Source of the DNA: Stenotrophomonas sp. BIGb0135
GTDB lineage: Bacteria > Pseudomonadota > Gammaproteobacteria > Xanthomonadales > Xanthomonadaceae
Reading direction: 5' to 3'
DNA length: 64,000 nt
Assembly (NCBI RefSeq): GCF_024810105.1
Contig: NZ_JANUDX010000010.1
Span: forward strand, 62,001-126,000
Part shown: positions 27,571-36,133 of the stretch, piece by piece
Layout of the letters: each line of letters starts with the position of its first letter
How positions within the stretch are numbered: the first letter of the stretch is position 1
Notes under the pieces: generated by a model
The model's database searches: none
Told to the model about the DNA's origin: nothing
Seen by the model: only the letters and a program-made list of their open reading frames with translations
Program-made: the position numbers and the translations under genes

Positions 27571-28281
27571 ATCGACAGCCCGTCCCCCCGCAGCGCTCCC
27601 GTCGCCATCGCCGCCCTGGATGTGGGCAAATCCGCGCGTGGCCCGGAGGGTGAAGTCCACATACTGGACAACATCGGCATGACCGTCCATGAAGGAGAGA
27701 GCATTGCCATCGTCGGTGCCTCCGGGTCGGGCAAGACCACCCTGCTCGGCCTGCTGGCCGGACTGGACCTGCCCAGCCGCGGGCAGATCTCCCTGGCCGG
27801 GGCCGACCTCAACACGCTCGACGAGGAAGCGCGCGCCCAGCTGCGCGCGCGCGAGGTGGGCTTCGTGTTCCAGAGCTTCCACCTGCTGCCGGCGCTGACC
27901 GCCGAAGAAAACATCGCCCTGCCGCTGGAACTGGCCGGGCGCGAGGACCCGGCGCGGGTGCGCGAGGTGCTGGAGCAGGTCGGGCTGACCCACCGGGCAC
28001 GCCACTACCCGCGCCAGTTGTCCGGCGGCGAACAGCAGCGCGTGGCCCTGGCGCGGGCGTTCGTGGCGCGGCCGCGGATCCTGTTCGCCGATGAGCCCAC
28101 CGGGAGCCTGGACCAGGCCACCGGCCAGCAGATCAGCGACCTGCTGTTCGCGCTCAACGCCACCAGCGATACCACCCTGGTGCTGGTGACCCACGACCTG
28201 CGCCTGGCGCAGCGCTGCGAGCGCGTCTATCGCCTCGACGGCGGCCGGCTGGTCGACAGCCCGTCCGGCGTGCCCGCATGA
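27571..28281 (+). CDS. ABC transporter ATP-binding protein, YbbA-like
   Basis: A 236-residue ATPase of the LolD/MacB group. It has Walker A GASGSGKTTLL, the Q-loop VFQSFHLLPALT, signature LSGGEQQRVALARA, Walker B ILFADEPTGSLD and the switch histidine in VLVTHDL. The family-like first strand (PVAIAALDVGKSARGPEGEVHIL) is in frame, but no ATG or GTG precedes it. ATC at 27571 has GGAG at 7-base spacing and is given as the start; the first GTG (27622) would delete conserved sequence. The start codon is uncertain. The partner permease overlaps by ATGA at 28278. Confidence 0.88.
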   Translation: MDSPSPRSAPVAIAALDVGKSARGPEGEVHILDNIGMTVHEGESIAIVGASGSGKTTLLGLLAGLDLPSRGQISLAGADLNTLDEEARAQLRAREVGFVFQSFHLLPALTAEENIALPLELAGREDPARVREVLEQVGLTHRARHYPRQLSGGEQQRVALARAFVARPRILFADEPTGSLDQATGQQISDLLFALNATSDTTLVLVTHDLRLAQRCERVYRLDGGRLVDSPSGVPA

Positions 28282-30764
28282 ATGTCGTCAAGCATGCCGC
28301 GCGGGCGCTGCGCCGCGAGTTCCTGGCCGGTGACCTGCTGACCGTCTTCGCCGCGCTGGTGCTCGGCGTGGCGGTGATGACCGCGGTCGGCACGCTGGTC
28401 AACCGGGTCACCCTGGCCTTGACCGGCAGCGCCGCGGAGATGCTCGGCGGCGACCTGGGGCTCAACGCGCGCGACGACATCCCGGCCGCCTTCGCCGAGG
28501 CCGCGCGCGAACGCGGGCTGGCCAACACGCGCATGGTCAGCTTCCCCAGCGTGCTGTTCCATGGCGATGCCAGCCAGATGGCCAACATCAAGGCGGTCAG
28601 CGCAGGCTACCCGCTGCGTGGCCAGCTGCTGGTGAACCGCAGCCTGCAGGGGGGAGCCACCGAGGCTGCGACCACGCCTCCCGCCGGCCAGGCCTATGCC
28701 GATCCCCGGCTGATGCAGGCGCTGGGCCTGAAGGTGGGCGATGCGCTGGAGTTCGGTGCCGGCCGCCTCACCGTCACCCGGGTGCTGCAGGCCGAGCCGG
28801 ATACCTCCGGCGAGCTGATGCAGTTGTCGCCGCCGCTGCTGGTCAACCGCGCCGACGTCGACGCGGCCGGCCTGCTCGGACCGGGCAGCCGCGCCTCCTA
28901 CCGGATGATGTTCGCCGGCCCACCGGCCGCGATCGCCGACTTCCGCGCGTGGCTGGCACCGCAGGCCAAGGGCTACCGCATCGTCGGCATCGCCGACACC
29001 CAGCGTGGGGTGCGCGGTGCGTTCGACCTGGCCGGGCGCTTCCTGTCGCTGGCGGCGCTGCTGGCGGTGCTGCTGGCCGGCGTGGCCACCGCGCTGGCCG
29101 CCAACCGCTTCGCCCTGCGCCGGATCGACCAGGTGGCCATCCTGCGCTGCCTGGGCGCACGCCAGCGCGACATCCTCAGTGCGATGGCCCTGCAACTGGT
29201 CATGCTGGCGGTGCCGGCCTGCCTGGTCGGGATCGGGCTGGGCATGGCTGCCCAGGCCGGGCTGGTGCAGGCACTGGGCGGGTTGATCCCCAACCGGCTG
29301 CCGCTACCGCAGGCCACCCCGGCCCTGACCGGCGCCGGGATCGGCCTGGTCCTGCTGCTGGGCTTTGGCCTGCCGCCCCTGTTGCGCCTGCGCCGGGTAC
29401 CGCCGATGCGCGTGCTCAACCGCAGTTTCGCGGCGATGCCGCCCAGCTCGCTGCTGGTCTACCTGGCCGCACTGGCCGCCACGGTGGCGCTGACCGTGCA
29501 GGCCACCGGCGACGTGAAGCTGGCGGCCTGGGTGCTGGGCGGGTTGGCCGCGTTGGCGGCCCTGGCCGGGGCGTTGGGCGCGCTGCTGCTGTGGCTGCTG
29601 CGCGGCCTGCAACCGCGCCTGCGCGGGCGCTGGAAGCTGGGCCTGGCCGCGCTTACGCGCCGCCGTGGGCTGGCGGTGATGCAGCTGGTGGGCCTGTCGC
29701 TGTCGCTGTGCGCGCTGTTGCTGCTGTCGGTGATCGGCCCGGGCCTGCTCGCGCAGTGGCGCGACCGCTTGCCGGTGGACACGCCCAATTACTTCCTGAT
29801 GAACATCCAGCCCGAGCAGCGCGCGACGGTGCTGAACACCCTGCAGGGGCTGGGGGTGGTGGCCCCGGGCATCGAGCCGTTCAGCACCGGGCGCCTGCTC
29901 GCGGTCAACGACCGTCCGCCGCAACGCCAGCAACGCGAAGACAACAGCAACGATGACGATGACGCCAACCGCCCGGTCAATTTCTCCTGGCGGCATGACT
30001 TCCCACCGGCCAATACCCTGTTGAGCGGTCGCTACTGGACGCCCGACAGCACCGCGGCGGAGGCCTCGATCGAACAGGGTTGGGCCGAGCGCTACGGCAT
30101 GAAGCTGGGCGACACGGTGACCCTGCAGATGGGCGACCAGCAACGCAGCTTCACCGTGACCAGCATCCGCAAGGCCGACTGGGATTCGTTCCGGGTCAAC
30201 TTCTTCCTGCTGCTCAACGAAGGCGCGGTGGGTGATGCGCCGTACAACCTGATCACCGCCTTCCACCTGCCGCGCGCGCAGGCACCGCAGCTGGCGGCGC
30301 TGACCCGCGACCAGCCCAACATCTCGCTGCTGGATATCGACGGCATCCTGCAGCGGGTGCGCGAGGTGGTCGACCGGGTGACCCAGGCGGTGCAGCTGGT
30401 GATGGGCTTCAGCCTGCTCGCCGGCGTGCTGGTGCTGTTGGCCGCGCTGCAGGCCACCGCCGGCGAGCGCCGTTACGACAGCGCGGTGCTGCGCACGCTG
30501 GGCGCCACGCGCACCCAGCTGCGCGGGGCGGTGCTGGTGGAGTTCGGTGCGCTGGGACTGCTGTCGGCCTTGCTGGCGGTGGGCACGGCGGCGCTGTTGG
30601 GCAGCGTGGTGGCCCGGCAGGTGTTCGAGCTGACGCTGAGCCCACCGTGGGCGCCGTTGCTGGCCGGCGGCGCGATCGGGATTGCATTGAGCATGCTGGC
30701 CGGCTGGTGGGGCACGCGGCGCATCCTGCATACGCCGCCGGCGTTGGCACTGCGCGAGGTGTGA
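28278..30764 (+). CDS. FtsX-like ABC transporter permease, YbbP-like
   Basis: An 828-residue inner-membrane permease with two FtsX/MacB-type units of several helices each, and an extra central helical block. A large periplasmic loop lies between about residues 500 and 680, including an Asn/Asp-rich stretch DDDDANRP. Family motifs include VAILRCLGARQRDIL and the second-half counterpart AVLRTLGATRTQLRG. With the upstream ATPase it forms a YbbA-YbbP-type exporter or lipid/LPS-related machine; the cargo is unknown, and the tesA linkage hints at envelope lipids. It ends just before a repeat array. Confidence 0.92.
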   Translation: MNVVKHAARALRREFLAGDLLTVFAALVLGVAVMTAVGTLVNRVTLALTGSAAEMLGGDLGLNARDDIPAAFAEAARERGLANTRMVSFPSVLFHGDASQMANIKAVSAGYPLRGQLLVNRSLQGGATEAATTPPAGQAYADPRLMQALGLKVGDALEFGAGRLTVTRVLQAEPDTSGELMQLSPPLLVNRADVDAAGLLGPGSRASYRMMFAGPPAAIADFRAWLAPQAKGYRIVGIADTQRGVRGAFDLAGRFLSLAALLAVLLAGVATALAANRFALRRIDQVAILRCLGARQRDILSAMALQLVMLAVPACLVGIGLGMAAQAGLVQALGGLIPNRLPLPQATPALTGAGIGLVLLLGFGLPPLLRLRRVPPMRVLNRSFAAMPPSSLLVYLAALAATVALTVQATGDVKLAAWVLGGLAALAALAGALGALLLWLLRGLQPRLRGRWKLGLAALTRRRGLAVMQLVGLSLSLCALLLLSVIGPGLLAQWRDRLPVDTPNYFLMNIQPEQRATVLNTLQGLGVVAPGIEPFSTGRLLAVNDRPPQRQQREDNSNDDDDANRPVNFSWRHDFPPANTLLSGRYWTPDSTAAEASIEQGWAERYGMKLGDTVTLQMGDQQRSFTVTSIRKADWDSFRVNFFLLLNEGAVGDAPYNLITAFHLPRAQAPQLAALTRDQPNISLLDIDGILQRVREVVDRVTQAVQLVMGFSLLAGVLVLLAALQATAGERRYDSAVLRTLGATRTQLRGAVLVEFGALGLLSALLAVGTAALLGSVVARQVFELTLSPPWAPLLAGGAIGIALSMLAGWWGTRRILHTPPALALREV

Positions 30765-30792
30765 GGGCGATGCGCGCCGGGGCGTCAGCGTC

Positions 30793-31755
30793 GGTAGTGC
30801 CGAGCCATGCTCGGCAGCAACGTTCCTCTGTCGCCGGACGCTACGGCGGTGATCGAGGAAGAGCAGCCGAGCATGGCTCGGCTCTACCCGACCTGCAGAT
30901 TCCGTCGGGCCGAGCCATGCGGTGGGGCGCGGGTGCATCGGATGCGGTAGTGCCGAGCCATGCTCGGCAGCAACATTCCTCTTCCGCCGGATGCTACGGC
31001 GGTGATCGAGGAAGAGCAGCCGAGCATGGCTCGGCTCTACCCGGCCTGCAGATTTGGTAGGGCCGAGCCATGCGGTGGGGCGCGGGTGCGTCGGAGGCGG
31101 TGGTGCCGAGCCATGCGGTGGGGCGCGGGTGCATCGGATGCGGTGGTGCCGAGCCACGCGGTGGGTCGCGGGTGCATCGGATTCGGTAGTGCCGAGCCAT
31201 GCTCGGCAGCAACGTTCCTCTTTCGCCGGACGCTACGGCGGTGATCGAGGAAGAGCAGCCGAGCATGGCTCGGCTCTACCCGGCCTGCAGATTCCGTCGG
31301 GCCGACCCACGCGGTGGGTCGCGGGTGCATCGGATGCGGTGGTGCCGACCCACGCGGTGGGGCGCGGGTGCGTCGGATTCGGTAGTGCCGAGCCATGCTC
31401 GGCAGCAACGTTCCTTTGTCATCGGACGCTACGGCGGTGATCGAGGAAGAGCAGCCGAGCATGGCTCGGCTCTACCCGGCCTGCAGATTCGGTAGGGCCG
31501 AGCCACGCGAAGGGTCGCGGGTGCGTCGGATGCGGTGGTGCCGAGCCATGCGGTGGGGCGCGGGTGCGTCGGATTCGGTAGTGCCGAGCCATGCTCGGCA
31601 GCAACGTTCCTCTTTCGCCGGATGCTACGGCGGTGATCGAGGAAGAGCAGCCGAGCATGGCTCGGCTCTACCCGGCCTGCAGCTTTGATAGCCGAGCATG
31701 GCTCGGCTCTACCGGGCCTGCAGCTTTGGCAGCCGAGCGTGGCTCGGCTCTACCG
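30793..31755. repeat. Composite SMAG/REP array: five long hairpin units with 43-bp spacers
   Basis: Five copies of a unit of about 109 bases start at 30793, 30946, 31185, 31381 and 31577. Each begins GGTAGTGCCGAGCCATGCTCGGC and ends with the inverted GCCGAGCATGGCTCGGCTCTACC, so each can fold into one long hairpin. Between units lie 1, 3, 2 and 2 copies of a 43-bp spacer containing GCCGAGCCATGCGGTGGGGC. Spacing is 153, 239, 196 and 196 bases. Two extra half-palindromes end the array at 31687-31755. The GTAG head and core match Stenotrophomonas SMAG elements. Small frames inside repeat in register and are not genes. Confidence 0.9.
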
Positions 31756-32691
31756 GGCGGGGTCGGCGGGCGCCTTCTCCACCCACTCTTTGAACACCGC
31801 GTCGATCTTCGCGTCCTTGACCGGCTTGCCGTCCTGGATGTCCTGGGCCTGGGTGAACAACGGGATGATCATCGCCATGCCGTCCAGCTTGGTCTTCAGG
31901 TGTACGCCCGGGGCCTGGCCGAGGAAACCGTCCCAGCGCTGGCGCACCTTGGCCCAGTAGCCCGACGTTGCCGCCCAGTAGTCGTAGGCGGGTTTGAAGT
32001 CGACCTCGGTGGTTGTGTTGTAATCGTTGAAGCCGAACTCGCGGGCGATTTCCTGCTGGCTGCCGTCGGCATTGCGCAGGATCTTGGTGTTGAACTGCTC
32101 GTGGGTCCAGCCGTTGGGCGTGAGGGTGTGCCGGTTGATCACCGCCAGCGCGTTGTAGTCGCTGCGCCGGGTGTACTCGCGACGCGGCAGCGGGCGCCAG
32201 CTCAGGTCGCTGGTCCAGGTGGCCACGCCATGGTCGTAGGCCCACTTGCCGGTGCCGCAGTAGCGCGGCGCGTCGCTTACTTCATACACGCACTGGGTCC
32301 ACGCGCCGGCATTGACCGCGGCCGGGATGGCGCGCACCTGCCAGGTCTGGTCGGCGCTGAACTCGAAGCGGCTCGGTGCCTGGTAGACCCAGTCCTGTCG
32401 CCAATGCTTGGTGACGTGGCCGCTCTTGGCATCCACCAGCAGGTGCTGCAGCACCACGCGCGTGGGCGTGTCCTCGACCACGATCACCACCTCGTTGCCA
32501 CCGCTGCGCACGGCCGGCGCACGCTCGTAACCCGGCTTGAGCAGGACGGTTTCGTCGAAGGCGAAATCGACCACGTATTCCCCCTTCATCGCCAGGATGC
32601 TGTCGTGGTCGCGCTGCACCGTGGAGGGCTGGGCGTAGGCGGCCGCACTGCTGGCAAGCAGGATCGCTACGCTGGCGGTCTGGAATGTCAT
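31750..32691 (-). CDS. DUF6607-type secreted protein of the heme uptake locus
   Basis: A 313-residue protein with a signal peptide (to AYAQP, about residue 22). It is rich in Trp and Tyr and has no recognisable catalytic motif; the DUF6607 assignment is from overall resemblance (GYERAPAVRSGGNEVVIVVED, YEVSDAPRYCGTGKW, SDYNALAVINRHTLTPNGW). It ends the hemP-receptor operon, 70 bases after the preceding gene, with AAGGA before its ATG. A periplasmic or surface role in heme acquisition is inferred from position. Its TAG stop comes from the GTAG end of the last palindrome of the adjoining array. Confidence 0.75.
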   Translation of the reverse strand: MTFQTASVAILLASSAAAYAQPSTVQRDHDSILAMKGEYVVDFAFDETVLLKPGYERAPAVRSGGNEVVIVVEDTPTRVVLQHLLVDAKSGHVTKHWRQDWVYQAPSRFEFSADQTWQVRAIPAAVNAGAWTQCVYEVSDAPRYCGTGKWAYDHGVATWTSDLSWRPLPRREYTRRSDYNALAVINRHTLTPNGWTHEQFNTKILRNADGSQQEIAREFGFNDYNTTTEVDFKPAYDYWAATSGYWAKVRQRWDGFLGQAPGVHLKTKLDGMAMIIPLFTQAQDIQDGKPVKDAKIDAVFKEWVEKAPADPAR

Positions 32692-32761
32692 CTGGTTTCC
32701 TTCAGGAGTGGCGTGCAGAACGTTCTGGCCATCGCTGGCCGATCAAGAATCCCGGGGCCGA

Positions 32762-33358
32762 TCACAACCGCACCCACGGCGCCTCGGTGGGATCACGCCG
32801 CAGCGGCGCAAGGCGTGCCGCCGAGGCGCAGCAGCAGTCGTCGATCCACAGCTCGCCGTCGGCGCCCTCGACGTGGGCGATGCGGCGCGCGGCACTGGCC
32901 CCCAGCGAGGACAACGCGGCCAGGCTGGCCGACAACCCCTGGCCATCGCCTGCGTGCAGCCGCAAGGCGCACATCCGCCACGGTTCGGCGCCCAGGCGCG
33001 TGGCCAGGCGGCGCCACAGGCGTTCGGCCACGCCGCCGTCGTTGACCGGTTCCGGCCGCGCGGGGAAGGCCGAGACCAGGCGGTCCCAGGCCAGGAAATC
33101 GCTGTCGGGCAGCAGGTACAGCCGCCAGCAGCAACGGCCGCGCGCGTCGGCGAAGCACAGGCTCTCGCGGATGCCTTCGCTGTCCATGCCCTGGCAGGCG
33201 TGCGCGGAGACGGCGTGTTTCCAGCCGCCCAGTTCACTGCTGTCCGGGCGGTACAGGCACAGCACGGTGCCCAGGGACGCCAGCTGCCGCGCGGTGGGAA
33301 GGCGACCGGGAAATACTGCCGGGTCGGTCGATCGCAATGCGGACAGGGCGCGGCTCAT
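32762..33358 (-). CDS. Unknown cytoplasmic protein of the heme uptake locus
   Basis: A 198-residue protein without signal peptide or membrane segments, beginning MSRALSALRSTDPAVFPGRL. It starts 4 bases after the receptor gene stop, so it is cotranscribed. It contains several cysteines, including a CCC run near residue 176 (WIDDCCCASAARLAPL) and RCCW near residue 77, and many Trp and His. I do not recognise the family with confidence; in related genomes such neighbours are labelled hemin-transport proteins, so heme binding or handling is a reasonable but unproven idea. Confidence 0.7.
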   Translation of the reverse strand: MSRALSALRSTDPAVFPGRLPTARQLASLGTVLCLYRPDSSELGGWKHAVSAHACQGMDSEGIRESLCFADARGRCCWRLYLLPDSDFLAWDRLVSAFPARPEPVNDGGVAERLWRRLATRLGAEPWRMCALRLHAGDGQGLSASLAALSSLGASAARRIAHVEGADGELWIDDCCCASAARLAPLRRDPTEAPWVRL

Positions 33359-33362
33359 AGGG

Positions 33363-35609
33363 CTACCAGCTCACGGAGAGATTGGCCGACACGGTGCGGC
33401 CGGGGTTGGTGAAGCGGTCGATCACGGTGCTGTTGGTGGCCAGCGCCGTGGTGATCGCCGAGTAATCGATGTAGGTGCGGTCGGCGAGGTTGAATACGCC
33501 CACGTTGAGCTTCGCGCCCGGGGCGAATTCCCAGTGCGCCATCAGGTCCAGCACGCCGTAACCGGCCGGGGCGAACGGTGCGCTGGCACCGACAGCCGGC
33601 GGCAGGCGGTCCTTGCGCCTGGCGAAGGTGCCGGCCAGTTCCACGCCCCAGGTGTCGCGATCAAAGGCGATGCCGACGGTGGCGCGCAGCGGGTCGATCG
33701 ACTCCAGCGGCACGTCCTCGGTCTTGTTCTGGCCCCGCGACCAGGCCACCGCGCTGTTCAACGACCAGCCTTCCAGCGCGCTGCTCAGCTGGCCGACATC
33801 CACGCCGGCCTTCAGCTCTGCACCGTAGATCTCCGCATCGGCCACGTTCTGCGACTGGAACACGATCAGGCCCTGGCTGTTGATGCCGACCTGGCGCTGG
33901 GACTCGATGAAGTCCTTGTAGTCGTTGTAGTAGCCGCTCACGCTGACGTAGGCGGCCGGGCTGCTGAAGCGCACGCCCAGTTCCAGGCCGTCGCTGGTTT
34001 CCGGCTTGAGGTCCGGGTTGGGGATGGCGGTGTAGCCGAACATCACGTTGGTGAAACCCAGGTTGACGTCGTTGTACGGCGGCGACCGGAACCCGTGTGC
34101 GTACCCGGCGAACAGCGACCACTGGTCGGCGAAGCGCCACACCATGCCCAGCTTCGGCGACACGCTGGTCTTGGTCAGGTCGGACACGGCCACGCCCGGA
34201 TTGTCGGTGCCGAAGATCCCGTCCACGTCCGGGCGCAGTTCGTAGTGGTCCACGCGCACGCCCGGCACCAGCGACACGCGGCCGTCGGCGAAGCGCATTT
34301 CATCCTGCACGTACAGGCCCAGCTCGGTGGTCTTGCTGATCGGGAAATCGCGGACCGGGAAGGTGTCGGGCAGGATCGTCCTGCTGACCGTGCCGTTGGC
34401 CGATACCTGGTAACCGTCGCGCTTCTGCCGGGTGTCGGTCCAGGTGCCTTCGACGCCGTAGGTCAGGTCATGCTCGACCGTGCCGGTCTGCAGGCCCTTG
34501 TGCAGCACGGCCTGCAGGCCGTACACGCGCTGGTCGAAGTTGAACGTGCGATCGCGCAGGCTGGCGGTCGCGCCGCGGCCACGATCTTCGACGGTGCGCT
34601 GGGTGGTCTCGCTGTCCTGGCGATAGATCTGCCAGGACAGGTCATCGGCGAAGGCCTGGCCGAGGTTGTCCATCTGGTGGGCAAACGACACGCGGGCGCG
34701 GGTCTGGTGGTCGTGCGCCTTCATCGCGGTGGTGGTCGTGGCCGACGGCGGCGCCGCGGTGGTCGGCGCGACCGAGGACAACACGTTGGTGTCCACGCTG
34801 TCTTCGTTGCCTTCCACGGTCAGCTTGAAGCGCTGGTCCTCGCTGGGCGCGAAGACCAGCTTGCCGAGCAGGCTGCGGCCATCGCGGTCCTGCGGGTTGG
34901 CGGCGGTGCGGGTGCTGTTGGTGCTGCGCACGTCGCCGTTGCTCTCGGTTTCCTGGCCCTGGCGGTGGTTGATGTTGACCATGCCGCTCCAGCGTTCGCC
35001 GCCGAAGGCGGTGGTGGCGCCGCCGTACAGGCCCTTCCACTGGCCGTCGTACCCGAATTTCAGGCCGACGTAGCTGTCCTTGCCGTCCCTGAGGTAATCG
35101 GCCGGGTCCTTGGTGACGAAGGCGACCACGCCCCCGAGCGCGTCCGAGCCGTACAGGGCGCTGGCCGGGCCACGCACGATCTCGACCCGCTTGAGCGTCT
35201 CCAGGTCGGTGAAGTTGCGGTTGGCATCGGAGAAGCTGCCGATCGCGAAGGCCTTCGGCATGGCGATGCCGTCGGTCTGGATCAGCACGCGGTTGGCGTC
35301 CAGGCCACGGATGCGGAAGCCGCCCAAGCCGAAGCGGGCCGGGCTGCTGGTGACCGAAATGCCCGGCTCATAGCGGACCAGGTCCTTGATGTCGCGCACC
35401 AGGTGATCGTCGAGCTGCTCGCGGTCGATCACATCGACGGTGGCGGCCACGTCGCTGAGCGCGCGCTCGGTGCGGGTGGCGGTGACCTGCACGCGGTCGA
35501 ACTCGCGCGCGTCGGGCGCGGCATCGGGTGCGGCGGAGGCAGCGGCACTGGCAGCCATGGGCAGCGCCAGCCACAAGGCGGCGCTCAGGGCGTTCGGACG
35601 GATCTTCAT
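33363..35609 (-). CDS. hmuR: TonB-dependent heme/hemoglobin receptor
   Basis: A 748-residue outer-membrane receptor of the TonB-dependent heme/hemoglobin/transferrin family. It has a signal peptide (to about ASAAP), a plug domain with VQVTATRTERALSDVAATVDVIDREQL and GFRIRGLDANRVLIQTDGI, and a barrel with the receptor-typical FAGYAHGFRSPPYNDVNLGF and NPDLKPETSDGLELGVRF (NPxL-like motif of heme receptors). It ends in aromatic SVSW as outer-membrane barrels do. It lies downstream of hemP under a Fur-type promoter, so heme import under iron limitation is likely. Confidence 0.9.
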   Translation of the reverse strand: MKIRPNALSAALWLALPMAASAAASAAPDAAPDAREFDRVQVTATRTERALSDVAATVDVIDREQLDDHLVRDIKDLVRYEPGISVTSSPARFGLGGFRIRGLDANRVLIQTDGIAMPKAFAIGSFSDANRNFTDLETLKRVEIVRGPASALYGSDALGGVVAFVTKDPADYLRDGKDSYVGLKFGYDGQWKGLYGGATTAFGGERWSGMVNINHRQGQETESNGDVRSTNSTRTAANPQDRDGRSLLGKLVFAPSEDQRFKLTVEGNEDSVDTNVLSSVAPTTAAPPSATTTTAMKAHDHQTRARVSFAHQMDNLGQAFADDLSWQIYRQDSETTQRTVEDRGRGATASLRDRTFNFDQRVYGLQAVLHKGLQTGTVEHDLTYGVEGTWTDTRQKRDGYQVSANGTVSRTILPDTFPVRDFPISKTTELGLYVQDEMRFADGRVSLVPGVRVDHYELRPDVDGIFGTDNPGVAVSDLTKTSVSPKLGMVWRFADQWSLFAGYAHGFRSPPYNDVNLGFTNVMFGYTAIPNPDLKPETSDGLELGVRFSSPAAYVSVSGYYNDYKDFIESQRQVGINSQGLIVFQSQNVADAEIYGAELKAGVDVGQLSSALEGWSLNSAVAWSRGQNKTEDVPLESIDPLRATVGIAFDRDTWGVELAGTFARRKDRLPPAVGASAPFAPAGYGVLDLMAHWEFAPGAKLNVGVFNLADRTYIDYSAITTALATNSTVIDRFTNPGRTVSANLSVSW

Positions 35610-35781
35610 GAGGGGGGCGGGGATCGGCTGGGCGCGGAAGGAGACCCCCGACCGGCGTCGAGGACCGAAGTCGCCGGCGACGTGTCGAGGGGGAGAGAGC
35701 GGTGGACCGAGGCGGGGCCCGGGACGGCAGCGGTCGCGCGGCGGCGCGACGGCAGGCCCGCCCGTGGGGGAGGCAGCGCCG
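35610..35781. other. Intergenic leader between hemP and the heme receptor gene
   Basis: It has no coding frame. On the minus strand it contains a GTCGAGG direct repeat flanking CCGAAGTCGCCGGCGAC, and several GC-rich inverted segments that could fold in the transcript. The G-rich stretch ahead of the receptor ATG reads as a run of C on the minus strand, so a normal Shine-Dalgarno is not obvious. Confidence 0.35.
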
Positions 35782-35979
35782 TTACTTGGTCAGGATCAGC
35801 TTGTCGTTGCTGGTATGGCGCAGGCGATAGAAGCGGTCGCCGTGCTGGATCAGGATTTCGCGGCGGCCCTTGAGCAGGGCTTCGCTGTCGATCACTTCTT
35901 CGGGCGGGACCACGCGGACCGGACGGTCGCGGAGGGTCAGCGTTTCGGGGCGCAGCAGTACAGCAGCTTGAGTGTTCAT
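35782..35979 (-). CDS. hemP: Hemin uptake protein HemP
   Basis: A 65-residue protein matching the HemP family: the core RREILIQHGDRFYRLRHTSNDKLILTK is the conserved C-terminal half. HemP is a small regulator or activator encoded ahead of heme receptor genes in many proteobacteria, required for full receptor expression in some. The ATG at 35977-35979 starts an operon that continues through the TonB receptor and two accessory genes. A Fur box lies directly upstream. Confidence 0.92.
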   Translation of the reverse strand: MNTQAAVLLRPETLTLRDRPVRVVPPEEVIDSEALLKGRREILIQHGDRFYRLRHTSNDKLILTK

Positions 35980-36006
35980 CGTCTGGACTCGTGCGAGGGA
36001 CGACTT

Positions 36007-36039
36007 AAATGATAATGATTCTCAGTTGACAATCAACAA
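36007..36039 (-). promoter_or_regulatory. Fur box over the hemP promoter
   Basis: Plus-strand AAATGATAATGATTCTCAG (36007-36025) resembles the 19-bp Fur box built on GATAATGAT. On the minus strand it overlaps the -10 (CATTAT or TATCAT), with a TTGTTG or TTGATT -35 16 bases upstream, near 36031-36039. Iron-bound Fur would block RNA polymerase here. Confidence 0.75.
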
Positions 36040-36133
36040 CCATTCTCAACTTCAATGATGGAATTGATGATGGATTTCGTTATTCCGATTGATGCCATCA
36101 ATCAAAAGCCAGCGAAGGCAGCACCGATCGCCC

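Noticed and set aside
30647-31688. Several frames encoding repeated MLGSNVPLSPDATAVIEEEQ-like peptides on both strands
   Set aside because: They arise from the SMAG hairpin units being in register; no ribosome-binding site or family.
32685-35873. A 1062-residue open frame on the plus strand across the heme receptor
   Set aside because: It is the antisense shadow of the TonB receptor gene and has biased low-information composition.
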